Source: Epithemia pelagica (taxonomy: Eukaryota; Bacillariophyta; Bacillariophyceae; Surirellales; Surirellaceae). Taken from it: a DNA stretch of 64,000 nt. Every line of letters starts with the position of its first letter. Position 1 is the first letter of the stretch. The position numbers and the translations under genes are program-made. The notes beneath the pieces are model-generated. The model searched no databases. It saw only the letters and a list, made by a program, of their open reading frames with translations, and was not told the origin of the DNA. The DNA lies in contig OX337229.1 of the NCBI GenBank assembly GCA_946965045.2, forward strand, positions 2,728,001 to 2,792,000. The letters run 5' to 3'. Below, piece after piece: positions 10,531 through 19,393 of this stretch.

Positions 10531-10921
10531 GGGGGGGGGGGGGGGGTGGTGCACCACCATCGCCATCATCGCCGTGTCCACCACCACCACCGCCTCCTCC
10601 AGCGCCGCCGTCTCCTCCGTCTCCGCCGCCAGCGGGTGCACCTCCAGCGGTTTCGCCCCGTGTCGACACGCTTCTTGTTCCTCTTGTTCCACTACTTGAA
10701 CTCCCGGCTCTATTACTAGAGCCGCCAGTACTTCCACCAGTGCCACCACCACTGGGGTTCCGTTCCGTTCCTGTTTTCCTCGCGGGCATCTTTCTACTAC
10801 CCGTATCCGTACTGGCTCCCCCCGCTGGGACAGCGGTTCCCGTTCCTTGCCCTTCGGGGCTTGTTTCCGGTGGATTCTTCGTCGTAGCTCTAGTATTCGT
10901 TACCATATTCCTGTAGTTCAC
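10472..10921 (-). CDS. Copia element 1 Gag N-terminal segment, frame broken at C16 tract
   Basis: This frame starts at ATG 10921 (a second ATG is at 10906) and encodes a Thr/Gly/Ser-rich, Pro-ending low-complexity segment. It enters the 16-C run at 10531-10546 and then leaves the gag frame, ending shortly after. Past the run the neighbouring frame reads IPHPPAGPPPALSQVGLVL and continues into the gag body. One extra base in the run would join both, so this is best seen as the real Gag N-terminus. A homopolymer length error in the assembly is the simplest explanation; a real mutation or slippage is possible. Confidence 0.65.
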   Translation of the reverse strand: MNYRNMVTNTRATTKNPPETSPEGQGTGTAVPAGGASTDTGSRKMPARKTGTERNPSGGGTGGSTGGSSNRAGSSSSGTRGTRSVSTRGETAGGAPAGGGDGGDGGAGGGGGGGGHGDDGDGGAPPPPPPRYRTRLQDHHPRFRKSGWY

Positions 10922-10945
10922 TTCGTTTTCTTCCTCTCAATACCG

Positions 10946-10962
10946 CAGTGGGTCTGATAAAC
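10946..10962 (-). other. Candidate primer-binding site of Copia element 1
   Basis: Directly inside the 5' LTR (minus-strand direction) the sequence starts GTTTATCAGACCC. It contains TATCAGA, shared with the TGGTATCAGAGC primer site that plant and algal Copia elements use with initiator-Met tRNA. The match is partial. Confidence 0.4.
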
Positions 10963-11121
10963 TGTCTTGTTCCAGTCGATACCTTATTCAACGTGCAAAT
11001 TAAAAGATATTATAAGGCTAAACCACTAATGTAAGGATCCCCAAAATAGTAACCATGTAAACGGTAAAACCCCCAAAGATTTCCCATATCCGGGTTTTGT
11101 TCCCACGACCCGAATAAGACA
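10963..11121 (-). repeat. 5' LTR of Copia element 1
   Basis: It is the upstream LTR for the minus-strand element and should contain its promoter. The sequence matches 4664-4822, with TG...CA termini, and is followed on the plus strand by the GTGT duplication at 11122-11125. Confidence 0.93.
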
Positions 11122-11395
11122 GTGTCGTGGGTCGTCGTGGCCTTTGTTTCTTCTCGGGAGCGTTATGGTGAGTTTACCTCTCATAAAATTGTTTATTGAT
11201 TTCAGTCGCACACGTTGAAGTGTGTTAGACGCAACGTCATCTAACATCTCGAGGCGCGATTGGTCGCAGACCAAGATCCTTTAATCACGATCTTGGGAGA
11301 AGACGACGACGAGACCACCATTGAACCGAGGATCGAGAAGATACCATAAAAATCAAACATCTACAAACTTTCTAATCACGAGATCAAGCTTGAGA

Positions 11396-12544
11396 ATGAA
11401 ACAATCGAATACTGCGATCCTCACAGCTCTTATCGCTGCTTTACCATGGGTTGGAAGTGGGTTCGTTGTCGGTCCATACGCGTCTTTGCCCTCTGCCACA
11501 GTGGCGTCGCATCAGCCGTTGACACCACGCCGCCGCCAAGAAGCAACGTCCCTCAGCCTCATTGGCTATCGGAACAAGGGTGTTCTTCAAAAGGACGAAG
11601 ATAACGATGATGAAGACCTTCCCACCGAAGTTGGTGAAGTCAAGGGCATTGATCGCACCTGGACGGATGGTGATTTCGTACCGGGTGGCGAAATTGACAT
11701 GGACGTGTTCTACCCCGAAGATTCTTCTGGTCCAAAGGGCGCTGTCTTCTTCATGCATGGATTTTCTCAGTATCCCAAGGCATATGCCAAGACGTTGCGA
11801 AAACTGGCAAGTCAGGCCGACGTGGTTGTATTTGCGGTCGAAACGGGCGTGACAACCAACGTGTCGCAAGGGCCCTTGTTTTCAAACCAGCAATTCTGGT
11901 TGCAACGTGCAGTGAGTTCCGACACCATTCAACTCATTGAAATGATGAAGGACGGCGAGTTTTCGGATATCGTTGACAAGGACGTGCCGGTGGGTCTCTG
12001 TGGTCACAGTATGGGAGGCGGTTTGTGCTTTTACGTGGCCGACCAATTCCCCAATGACATTGATTACGTCTTTGCCATGGCACCCGCCTACGGTGTGGCG
12101 CCCTTTGATCCAGTGAATGCAACCAAAAAGACGGTAGCCGCCAACTCCCTCCTTTTGGCCGGATCGTGGGATTTGATTGCGCCCGCTGACAAGGTGGAAA
12201 CATTGGTTGTGAACTCCAACAAGAAGGATCCCGAGTCCTCCATTTATGGGTTAATCAAGCGTGGCATCCATACGGGGTTCGAAGACAGATTGGTCATTAT
12301 CAATATCCCCTTGACGTTTATTTTGGCATTTATTCTCAAGGTGGACTCGATTTTGGAATATCTATTGCTCAGGCTCTTTACCTTTATTCGAACTAGCACG
12401 GGTCAATTGGAGATTACGAACGAACTCATGACCTTCTTTTTCCAGCAAATGGTTGCAGGTAACAAGGTCACCTTGGAGGACGCCATGAATGCTGTATCGG
12501 AAGACCTGAAGGACAAGATCACAATGAGCTCACCCTCCGTATAA
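11396..12544 (+). CDS. Plastid-targeted alpha/beta hydrolase, chlorophyllase/dienelactone-hydrolase-like
   Basis: The chosen ATG (11396) begins a signal peptide (MKQSNTAILTALIAALPWVGSG) followed by FVVGP, the Phe-containing junction typical of diatom plastid preproteins. The frame is open to an earlier ATG at 11321 that would put 25 hydrophilic residues in front. The mature protein shows GAVFFMHGFSQ (oxyanion strand), the nucleophile elbow GHSMGGG, SWDLIAP with a candidate catalytic Asp, and GIHTGFED with a candidate His. Spacing fits a single alpha/beta-hydrolase fold of the chlorophyllase or cutinase-like type. The C-terminal 80 residues, with hydrophobic IPLTFILAFILKVDSILEYLLL, may be a cap or a membrane-associated helix. 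The substrate is unknown; an ester lipid or pigment is plausible. Copia element 1 lies about 270 bp upstream and could affect its promoter. Confidence 0.8.
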   Translation: MKQSNTAILTALIAALPWVGSGFVVGPYASLPSATVASHQPLTPRRRQEATSLSLIGYRNKGVLQKDEDNDDEDLPTEVGEVKGIDRTWTDGDFVPGGEIDMDVFYPEDSSGPKGAVFFMHGFSQYPKAYAKTLRKLASQADVVVFAVETGVTTNVSQGPLFSNQQFWLQRAVSSDTIQLIEMMKDGEFSDIVDKDVPVGLCGHSMGGGLCFYVADQFPNDIDYVFAMAPAYGVAPFDPVNATKKTVAANSLLLAGSWDLIAPADKVETLVVNSNKKDPESSIYGLIKRGIHTGFEDRLVIINIPLTFILAFILKVDSILEYLLLRLFTFIRTSTGQLEITNELMTFFFQQMVAGNKVTLEDAMNAVSEDLKDKITMSSPSV

Positions 12545-12977
12545 TTCAGGTACTGTACTGTGGGGAAGTTGGCTTTGGGACATAGATTCAATCAAACCTG
12601 GTTATCGTTCAAGGCAAACTACGGAATTGAGACATGAATACTAGAACTACACAACTAAATACGGCAATTGGTCCAGTTTTACTAGAGGTACTCGCAAGCC
12701 GCGTTGTAGATTATGTCGGTATGCTGCCCCCTTTACAATTTCGTGCACATATTCGCGCCTTTGAATGGAATCAGAGGGGATTTGCATTTTTCCGTTCCTG
12801 TCATCCTTGCCATGTCATTCCTACAAAGAAGTACCTTTCAGAGAAATGTGATCTTATAGATTTAAGAGTAGTCTTTTCACTATTGCGTATACGAAACATG
12901 CCTCAATCTTCCAGTGGATCTATCATTGCTGCCAAACCTTTGCTCCAATCACAAGTCCTGTCGTTTGTGTGGTTTCA
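12545..12977. other. Intergenic region between hydrolase and oxidoreductase pseudogene
   Basis: This is convergent 3' flanking sequence with no coding signal. It should contain both 3' ends. Confidence 0.4.
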
Positions 12978-13655
12978 CTAGTTTTTTTCGTCGCGACTTG
13001 CATAATCACCAAACGAAAGACCATTGTTGACCACGACACCCGCAATGTTGCCTCCGAAAACTGCCGTCGATACCTGACGCAACATGGTTGTACAATCGCC
13101 CCGCTGGTCTTTTGAAAACCATCCACCTTGAGATAGCCCTTGTCATCCATGTCACATCCCAATTCCTCCATGAGAGATTTGCCATTGACTTCAAAGGGGG
13201 TCGGAGCGTAAAGCGCCTTGAGAGGAACCGTCGTTCCGTCTTCTAGGACCACTTGCTTTACCTTGCCGTTCTCATGTTGAATCTCCTTGACGGGAGAGGT
13301 CAAGAGTTCCATTCCGTTGCGGGCAAAGGTGGTCTTTTCTTCCTCGGAAAATTCCTTGCCGTGCGCAAACACTTTGCAATCCGGTGTCAGGTTGCGAACC
13401 ATGGGAATAATGTGCAAAATCGGCACCGGGAAGACACAAAATTCCCGTGGATTGAGAATGATACTCGTATCCATGACAATAGGGACAGTGAATCACGGAT
13501 ACGCCCCAACAGTCGACAAAGCCAGGAATGTCCGGCATTTGATCCTTGATGCCTGTCGCAAAAATGACATTTTTGGACTCGTACTTGCTGCCGGCTTCGG
13601 TGGTAATTTCAAACACACCTTCGGTCGTTTTGGAAATGGAGGAAGCACGACCTTG
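12978..13655 (-). pseudogene. Thioredoxin-reductase-like FAD oxidoreductase, C-terminal part, broken
   Basis: This is the downstream part of a gene whose 5' part lies at 21812-22053. The first frame reads FEITTEAGSKYESKNVIFATG and then VIHCPYCHGYE, with the CxxC pair of TrxB-like NAD(P)H/FAD oxidoreductases. Near 13420-13440 the sense frame shifts by one base to IIPMVRNLTPDCKVFAHG. Near 13090 a small deletion seems to remove the expected xPGxYAxG block and changes frame again, after which DCTTMLRQVSTAVFGGNIAG and the TAG stop (12978-12980) follow. A Copia element separates it from its N-terminus. Three independent lesions make it non-functional. The 5 bp at 13651-13655 (CCTTG) are the target duplication. 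Confidence 0.85.
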
Positions 13656-14054
13656 AGTTATGGAAATCTATGTGCACAACGGTCAACGGCTATAACGCAC
13701 CACCGTATGTGTGACACATTATGTGCAACACACAATGTGCATCGCACCTCAGTCGATCACACATTATGTGTTAGCAATCACACATTGTGTGTTAGCAATT
13801 TTCCTTGGTCAGTTAGTCTATGTGCATCTCATGTGCTACATGGACTATACATGTGGATGCGTTCTAGTTTGAAAAATCACAAGAGTCGTCGTTCGAAATA
13901 ACTTTAGTCTAATGCTCACAATCTTAGAAATTGTCCAAATTGCATTACCATCGTATCATCATCGTTCTACTGGCTTGACCTCACGAGCTTGATCACCTCA
14001 AGAGCTCAAGCTAGTCTACAGTAAGTGTTACTGCTATCTAAGTTTTCCTTCGCT
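13656..14054 (+). repeat. 5' LTR of Copia element 2
   Basis: It should carry the promoter. It contains internal short repeats of the type CACATTATGTGTTAGCAA (two near-copies around 13760-13800). The sequence TGGTTCTGAGCCC at 14054-14066, overlapping its last base, is a candidate primer-binding site because it starts with TGG. Confidence 0.93.
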
Positions 14055-14454
14055 GGTTCTGAGCCCAAGATAGTGCCTAGCCAAGCCGACGCAACTCTGC
14101 ATCCTCGAGTGAAACGTTTCCACCATCGAAGACATCTCACCCACAAGCACTGGAAGCTCGTTTAGCTTTCTCGATCTGTGGGGAGAACAACAAGATCCTA
14201 CCGACCCCAACCAAGGTCCAACCGATCGTCCAGCTCCAAACCAAGGTCCGACCGACACTAGCGCTAACCAAGATCCCATCGACTCCTCCAATCCAAGTCC
14301 AACCGATCTAAACCGTCCAACCGACCGAAACCCCCGTCCAACTCGTCCAACTGTCGATACCACTCTGCCTCCAACTGGTGCTCCACCCTCTGGCTATCAA
14401 GACTTCAACCGAGACCCCACTGACCCAACTGAGCATCCAACCGAGCCTCCAACC
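14055..14454 (+). other. Leader of Copia element 2 with open Pro-Thr-Asp repeat frame
   Basis: After the primer-binding site the leader becomes rich in CCAACCGA repeats. The gag frame is open for about 110 codons upstream of its ATG (from about 14113) and would read repeats such as QGPTDRPAPNQGPTD, but it has no in-frame ATG. It may be untranslated packaging sequence, or a non-AUG extension of Gag. Confidence 0.4.
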
Positions 14455-17400
14455 ATGACGGAATCCCGAGACTACACTCCGTTCAAACCTACCCCTCCGA
14501 AGATGGGTGGTCTGATCCAAGTCAAGCATGATCTCTTCTCCGCTTGGACCGGTGGCAAACCCAAGGACAAATGGGAAGATGGCCTTGTCACCCCTGATGG
14601 ATACCAGCAACCATCCCAGCAGCGACCCTCTTATGATGACAAGGGTTTTACTACTCGGTGCACGGGATTTGACACCAAGTTTGACAAGACCGACAACCTC
14701 CAGCTCTTTTCAAGGAATTTGTTGGATCATTTTCAGACTCATGGGATGGATTCCATCACGTACCTACCCGACCCTTCCGACGGTAGCATGGTTTGCGCCC
14801 TGACCCACCACACCAGGTTCACTGTGGACGCCGTCAAGACTTCGATCGAACCTCAACTCAAGGAATACGATCAGTACGACAAGTCCAACGATCGCGGCGC
14901 TCGTCTCACATTGTTGGATAGCTTGACTCCGAAGCTTTGTCTCGAAATGGAAGAACGCATGCCCGATGAACCGAACTTTCCCCTCCTCTGGATGATGCTC
15001 ATTCAGATCATCCAGAGTGACTCCATGGGAAAATTCGCTCGTATAGAAGCCGAGATCAAGTCCCAACACCCGAAGCAATATGCCGGTCAGAACATTGCTG
15101 AAATGGCTCTCGCCATTTCCAGCCGCGCCACTACGTTGCACACCGCCGGCCTCTTCAACCACCAGTTGAATGCCACGATTCTCAAGCAATTCCTCATGGC
15201 CGATGGGAATAATGAGTATCGCTTTGAGTTGATGAAGGTTCAATCCAAACTGAACAAGGCCTTGAAACAAGAACGCTTCATGACCGACAAGACAGCTGCG
15301 AACGATTACCTGAACAACCTTGGCCTTGGCTTTCGCCAGATCTGCCAACTCGCTGAAGACAAGTATCGTGAGGCTTTGGGCGATGGCGATTGGCCACCTG
15401 CTCGTAACAACAGGGACTCCAAACTTCCCCCCGCCGGCTACTACTCTGCGACTGAGTTGAACGCCCTCGTTCAACATTTCTCCTCGTCGTCCACCAAGTC
15501 CAAGCAGTCTGGCGGTTGTTACATCTGCGGTGCCCCCGACCATTGGGCAGCCGACTGCCCCCACAAGCAAGACTCTGCTTCTGGCCGTCACTCCGGTTCT
15601 CGTCCTCCTCGTGGTGGTGGTCGTGGTGGTCGTAGTGGTCGTGGTGGTCGTGGTGGTCGCGGACGTCGCGATTCTCGTGGACACCACCAAGGACGCTCTG
15701 GTCGTGGTGGTGGAGGGAGAGGACTCCCAAATCGCTCCTCCCGCACACGCGAATTGGCCCCGTGGCGTACCGTCCCTCCTCCGCCAGGCACTCCTGAAAC
15801 CAAGGAGTACAATGGTCGCACCTTCCACTGGTGTGCCAAATGCACTCCACCATGCTGGAACACGACGCATTCCACGTCCCAACACCGTGGTTCCACCAAC
15901 GAAACCCACCAAGCCAACACTGGATCCGTCTCCCAGGCACGACCGCTCCCCTTGGACCCGTCTGCCTGGATGGTTGATTGTGATGTCCGAAGCTTGAATT
16001 TTGAGGATTGGACTCCAGTCGTCAATGGCTCCACCAAGCAACCGCCGACTGCCTGCTCCCCTGTCCCTGTCAGCAACTCGTTCGCCCTTTTGACCCTTTC
16101 TGTTGACAACAAGGAAACCAAACCGTCTGCTCTGGAAGACGACGCGATGGATTCCAAGCCTCCTGCCCTCAAGGATCCACCGGTTCGCGTCGTTACAGTC
16201 CTCAACGACTCCGACGACACTCCTCCAGAAGACTTGCTCTACCCGTCTGAGGAATTTCCTCACTCTCTTCCCGAAGCCCACAACCTTGCCGTTGCAGTCA
16301 CTCCCAGCCCTCAAGCCGTAACCACCTCCACTCACAAGAAACGTCCTCGTCGTGTCATGCCTCCTAGTCCATTCGTTCATCGCTCCACCAAGAAAACCAA
16401 GAAAAACAAGTCTCCAAAGCACAAATCTCCACGTTCCACCAAGTCGCCACCCTCCAAGAACCCGTTTGTTAGTTCCAAAAGAAAGAACCATCCGCCTCCG
16501 TCTCACCACAGGACTCCAGCGTCGCGCCATTCGACACCTCGTTTTGACACTCTTTGGTGTGACACTTGTTCTCCTGTTGACAGTCCCAAGATCTTTCGTC
16601 CTCCGTCACCAGCACGTTGCACACCAAAGATTTCGAACCGTCTGCCTTCTTCGGCTTCTCCGAATCTTTCCAGTCGCACAACCCGTGGCCACTCTTCACT
16701 CCACAGCAACTCGACCACTTCTCGTCCGTCGTCTGTCACGATTTTGGATACTCTTGTTGTGTTTCTCATTCTTTGGTTTGTCCTTTGGATCTTCACCCTT
16801 CCAAGCGCTACCTTGTGGACCTTCATTACCATCTTTCCTGGTCTTTGTCTCTGGATCGGATGCACTGGCATTGTCCTTGCTTTGTGCCACAAGTTGGAGT
16901 TTGTTCATATTCAAGCCCTCACGTCTCCTCTTGGTCGTCAGATTCGTGCCTTCGCCGATGCCGCTCCGCCACCGTCGCCATCTCGACGTGGTTCCCAATT
17001 CACCTCCGTTGCCCCCGGTGGCGCCACACATCCTCGCCGATCCCGTGCCTACCCCCTCCGTCTTCGCCGTCACCAAGCCCACCTGGACAACACTCCCCCG
17101 CCGATGTTGTCGCACCTGGTCAATCCGATACGCCAGTTGATTACCGATTGTCTTTTCGTCGTGGTCTCTCGTCGCCGTGTGGTTCAACTCCTTCGCCGAT
17201 GTTGCTCTTGGTTGAGTCGTGTCGCCAACGCTTTGTTAGAGGGAGAAGCAACCATCCACAACACCAACACTTGCGTTCCTGACACAACAAAACGTCGACG
17301 CCAACTCCGTGGTGATCGCATCCGTCGCCAACGACACCGTCGCCAATTCATTCACCAACAACGACGCCGTGGTTTTCGTCCTACAAGTCAACGACAATCT

Positions 17401-19392
17401 CCACCTCGTCCTGTTGGTTGGCCACACAACGTTCCACCAAACCGTCGCTTTGATTTCAACGTCCCCAAAAACGTCGCCAAACCTCCGTTTGGTTCACCTC
17501 TCCGTCCATCCAAGCACCCAAAATATCCACCATCTGCTGCTGCCTTCATGTTTTCTCAGGCTGATGCTGACGCCCTACTCAAAGCCAGCCTTCAGTCTCC
17601 TACACAACTACGAGCGGCCATGCCCGACGGAGCGTGCTACCCTATCGTTTGGGATTCGGGTGCCAGTGTCTCGATGAGTTTCTGTGAGGACGACTTCCAT
17701 GGTACCTTGGATACCTCTCCAGAAACAGTGGAACAACTCAAAGTCAACGGTATTGCAAGTGATGTTGAAGTGAAAGGACGAGGAACCGTCCTGTGGCATG
17801 TTTTGGATACATCAGGAATGCTCAGAGCGCTGAAAGTGCCTGCCCTATACATCCCAGAGGCCAAGATCCGCCTCCTCAGCACTTCCAGTCTCCTTCAAAC
17901 CTACCAAGGAGAAACCATCTCCATCAATCCACGTGGTTTGACTCTTAGCGGTGTCAAGAAAGACAAGTTTCGCCGCTCGATTGATGTCCTCCTCAACCCC
18001 GTCAACAACCTACCAACTTCCTACGGTTACGACACTCAAGGACTCAAAGCAGCCACTGCGACTTTGGCCAACACTATCACTACGGTACACAACAACAACA
18101 TCAACCTAAACCCAGTCCAACGAGAATTGATGAAATGGCACATACGATTCGGCCATATCAACTTCAAGGCAGTGCAATTCCTCATGCACACGGGCGTCCT
18201 TGCCACCTCGGAGGCACAACGAAAACTCCATGCCCAGGCAAGTCGATTGACCCATCCTCCAATGTGTGCTGCCTGCCAGTTTGGCAAACAACACCAACGA
18301 TCAGCACCAGGACGAACTACAAAGGTCGAATCAGCTAGAGATGGCGCCTTGAAACGAGACCACCTCCTACCAGGACAATGCATTGCCGTCGATCACTTTG
18401 TTTGTTCGACCAAAGGACGGCTGTTTGAGTCAAAAGGCAAAACAAAAGACGACCGCATGTACTGTGGAGGAGCCATCTTCGTCGATATGGCAAGCGGACA
18501 TGTGGATTGCATCTTCCAAACCCATTTGAGCACACATGAAACGCTCAAAGCCAAGGAATCGTTCGAATTGAAGTGTCGTGACGTCGGTGTGGTACCACAA
18601 CAATACCTATCCGACAATGGCTCTGCCTTCACATCGAAGGAATACACGAGCCACCTTCAACAATTTCGGCAAATACAACAATTTGCTGGTGTGGGAGCAC
18701 ACCACCACAATGGTGTCGCTGAGCGAGCCATCCAGTCCATAATGAGCATCGCTCGAACAATGATGCTTCATTCTGCAATCCACTGGCCGGACCTTGCCGA
18801 TTCTTCGTTGTGGCCGATGGCCGTCCGACATGCCGCCTATCTTTTCAACCATGTCCCAAACCCAACAACAGGTCTCAGCCCTAACGACATTTTCACTCGA
18901 ACACGATTCGAGCACAACCGGTTTCATGACTTGCATGTATGGGGCTGCCCAGTCTACGTCCTGGACAAGAAGATTTCCAACGGCCGAAAACTTCCTAGAT
19001 GGAAACCTCGTTCCCATCGCTGTATGTTTATGGGCCTAAGCCCAAACCACGCCAGCTCCGTCCCACTCGTTCTGAATCCAAGTACTGGTGCCATCACGCC
19101 ACAATTTCACGTCGTTTTCGACGACTGGTTCGAAACCATTGCGACGGATCCCACCAATTTGCCTGACTTTCAATCGCCCGAATGGTCTCGTCTATTTGGT
19201 GACAGTACATTCCAGTTCCTTCCAGACGATGACGACGACACTGGTGGCAACCACGAAGCACCAACCACTGTTGACACTGCTGCCGCCACAACAAATCTAC
19301 AACATCAACAGCAGATTTTCCGTTCCATGGAGTCAACCGCTCCAACCCAACCTCTTCCTAGCCCTCTTCCCACCCCGGCCCCCACCCTTTGA
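14455..19392 (+). CDS. Copia element 2 Gag-protease-integrase polyprotein (ORF1)
   Basis: 1,645 codons, starting at the first ATG of the long frame. Gag occupies the N-terminus, with a zinc knuckle CYICGAPDHWAADC near residue 355, an RGG-type Gly/Arg tract, and a second Cys/His cluster HWCAKCTPPCWN near residue 458. A Ser/Pro/Lys-rich region follows, then two strongly hydrophobic segments around residues 763-815. The protease is IVWDSGASVSMS (near 17652). Integrase has an HHCC zinc domain (WHIRFGHINF ... CAACQFGK), AVDHF, YLSDNGSAF and GVAERAI for DDE, and the GKR-type tail near WKPRSHRCMFMG. The frame ends CTT TGA at 19387-19392, exactly where a +1 shift would enter RT. Confidence 0.9.
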   Translation: MTESRDYTPFKPTPPKMGGLIQVKHDLFSAWTGGKPKDKWEDGLVTPDGYQQPSQQRPSYDDKGFTTRCTGFDTKFDKTDNLQLFSRNLLDHFQTHGMDSITYLPDPSDGSMVCALTHHTRFTVDAVKTSIEPQLKEYDQYDKSNDRGARLTLLDSLTPKLCLEMEERMPDEPNFPLLWMMLIQIIQSDSMGKFARIEAEIKSQHPKQYAGQNIAEMALAISSRATTLHTAGLFNHQLNATILKQFLMADGNNEYRFELMKVQSKLNKALKQERFMTDKTAANDYLNNLGLGFRQICQLAEDKYREALGDGDWPPARNNRDSKLPPAGYYSATELNALVQHFSSSSTKSKQSGGCYICGAPDHWAADCPHKQDSASGRHSGSRPPRGGGRGGRSGRGGRGGRGRRDSRGHHQGRSGRGGGGRGLPNRSSRTRELAPWRTVPPPPGTPETKEYNGRTFHWCAKCTPPCWNTTHSTSQHRGSTNETHQANTGSVSQARPLPLDPSAWMVDCDVRSLNFEDWTPVVNGSTKQPPTACSPVPVSNSFALLTLSVDNKETKPSALEDDAMDSKPPALKDPPVRVVTVLNDSDDTPPEDLLYPSEEFPHSLPEAHNLAVAVTPSPQAVTTSTHKKRPRRVMPPSPFVHRSTKKTKKNKSPKHKSPRSTKSPPSKNPFVSSKRKNHPPPSHHRTPASRHSTPRFDTLWCDTCSPVDSPKIFRPPSPARCTPKISNRLPSSASPNLSSRTTRGHSSLHSNSTTSRPSSVTILDTLVVFLILWFVLWIFTLPSATLWTFITIFPGLCLWIGCTGIVLALCHKLEFVHIQALTSPLGRQIRAFADAAPPPSPSRRGSQFTSVAPGGATHPRRSRAYPLRLRRHQAHLDNTPPPMLSHLVNPIRQLITDCLFVVVSRRRVVQLLRRCCSWLSRVANALLEGEATIHNTNTCVPDTTKRRRQLRGDRIRRQRHRRQFIHQQRRRGFRPTSQRQSPPRPVGWPHNVPPNRRFDFNVPKNVAKPPFGSPLRPSKHPKYPPSAAAFMFSQADADALLKASLQSPTQLRAAMPDGACYPIVWDSGASVSMSFCEDDFHGTLDTSPETVEQLKVNGIASDVEVKGRGTVLWHVLDTSGMLRALKVPALYIPEAKIRLLSTSSLLQTYQGETISINPRGLTLSGVKKDKFRRSIDVLLNPVNNLPTSYGYDTQGLKAATATLANTITTVHNNNINLNPVQRELMKWHIRFGHINFKAVQFLMHTGVLATSEAQRKLHAQASRLTHPPMCAACQFGKQHQRSAPGRTTKVESARDGALKRDHLLPGQCIAVDHFVCSTKGRLFESKGKTKDDRMYCGGAIFVDMASGHVDCIFQTHLSTHETLKAKESFELKCRDVGVVPQQYLSDNGSAFTSKEYTSHLQQFRQIQQFAGVGAHHHNGVAERAIQSIMSIARTMMLHSAIHWPDLADSSLWPMAVRHAAYLFNHVPNPTTGLSPNDIFTRTRFEHNRFHDLHVWGCPVYVLDKKISNGRKLPRWKPRSHRCMFMGLSPNHASSVPLVLNPSTGAITPQFHVVFDDWFETIATDPTNLPDFQSPEWSRLFGDSTFQFLPDDDDDTGGNHEAPTTVDTAAATTNLQHQQQIFRSMESTAPTQPLPSPLPTPAPTL

Positions 19393-19393
19393 G
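19387..19393 (+). promoter_or_regulatory. Candidate +1 frameshift site CTT-TGA-G
   Basis: ORF1 ends CCC ACC CTT TGA. If one base is skipped at the stop, the ribosome continues GAG GGA GCT in the frame that encodes RT and RNase H. CUU-UGA is the shift codon pair of the bacterial release factor 2 frameshift, and CUU is also the slip codon of yeast Ty1. A single-base indel is the alternative explanation. Confidence 0.4.

Larger units (their letters stand above)
4660..11125 (-). mobile_element. Complete Ty1/copia LTR retrotransposon (element 1), minus strand
   Basis: Two direct 159-bp LTRs (4664-4822 and 10963-11121) begin TGTCTT and end AAGACA. They flank gag and pol frames read on the minus strand. 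The 4-bp sequence GTGT borders both sides (4660-4663, 11122-11125) and is the likely target-site duplication. By eye the LTRs are identical, so the insertion is recent. The domain order protease, integrase, RT, RNase H defines Copia. The integrase-RT sequence style (DIGNAYLNA, ETSSFGSEFVAMRIA) is that of the lineage common in diatoms and other microbial eukaryotes. Two features break the continuity of the reading frame: an in-frame TGA between gag and pol, and a one-base frame change at a 16-base homopolymer near the gag start. Confidence 0.93.

Noticed and set aside
14764-16530. 588-codon frame on the minus strand
   Set aside because: It lies opposite the gag frame of Copia element 2; its Thr, Gly and Trp runs are the mirror of Arg/Gly and Pro codons.
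19088-19390. First 100 codons of the RT frame of Copia element 2 as a true N-terminus
   Set aside because: They overlap the integrase tail and mirror it; the real RT coding starts after the frame change.
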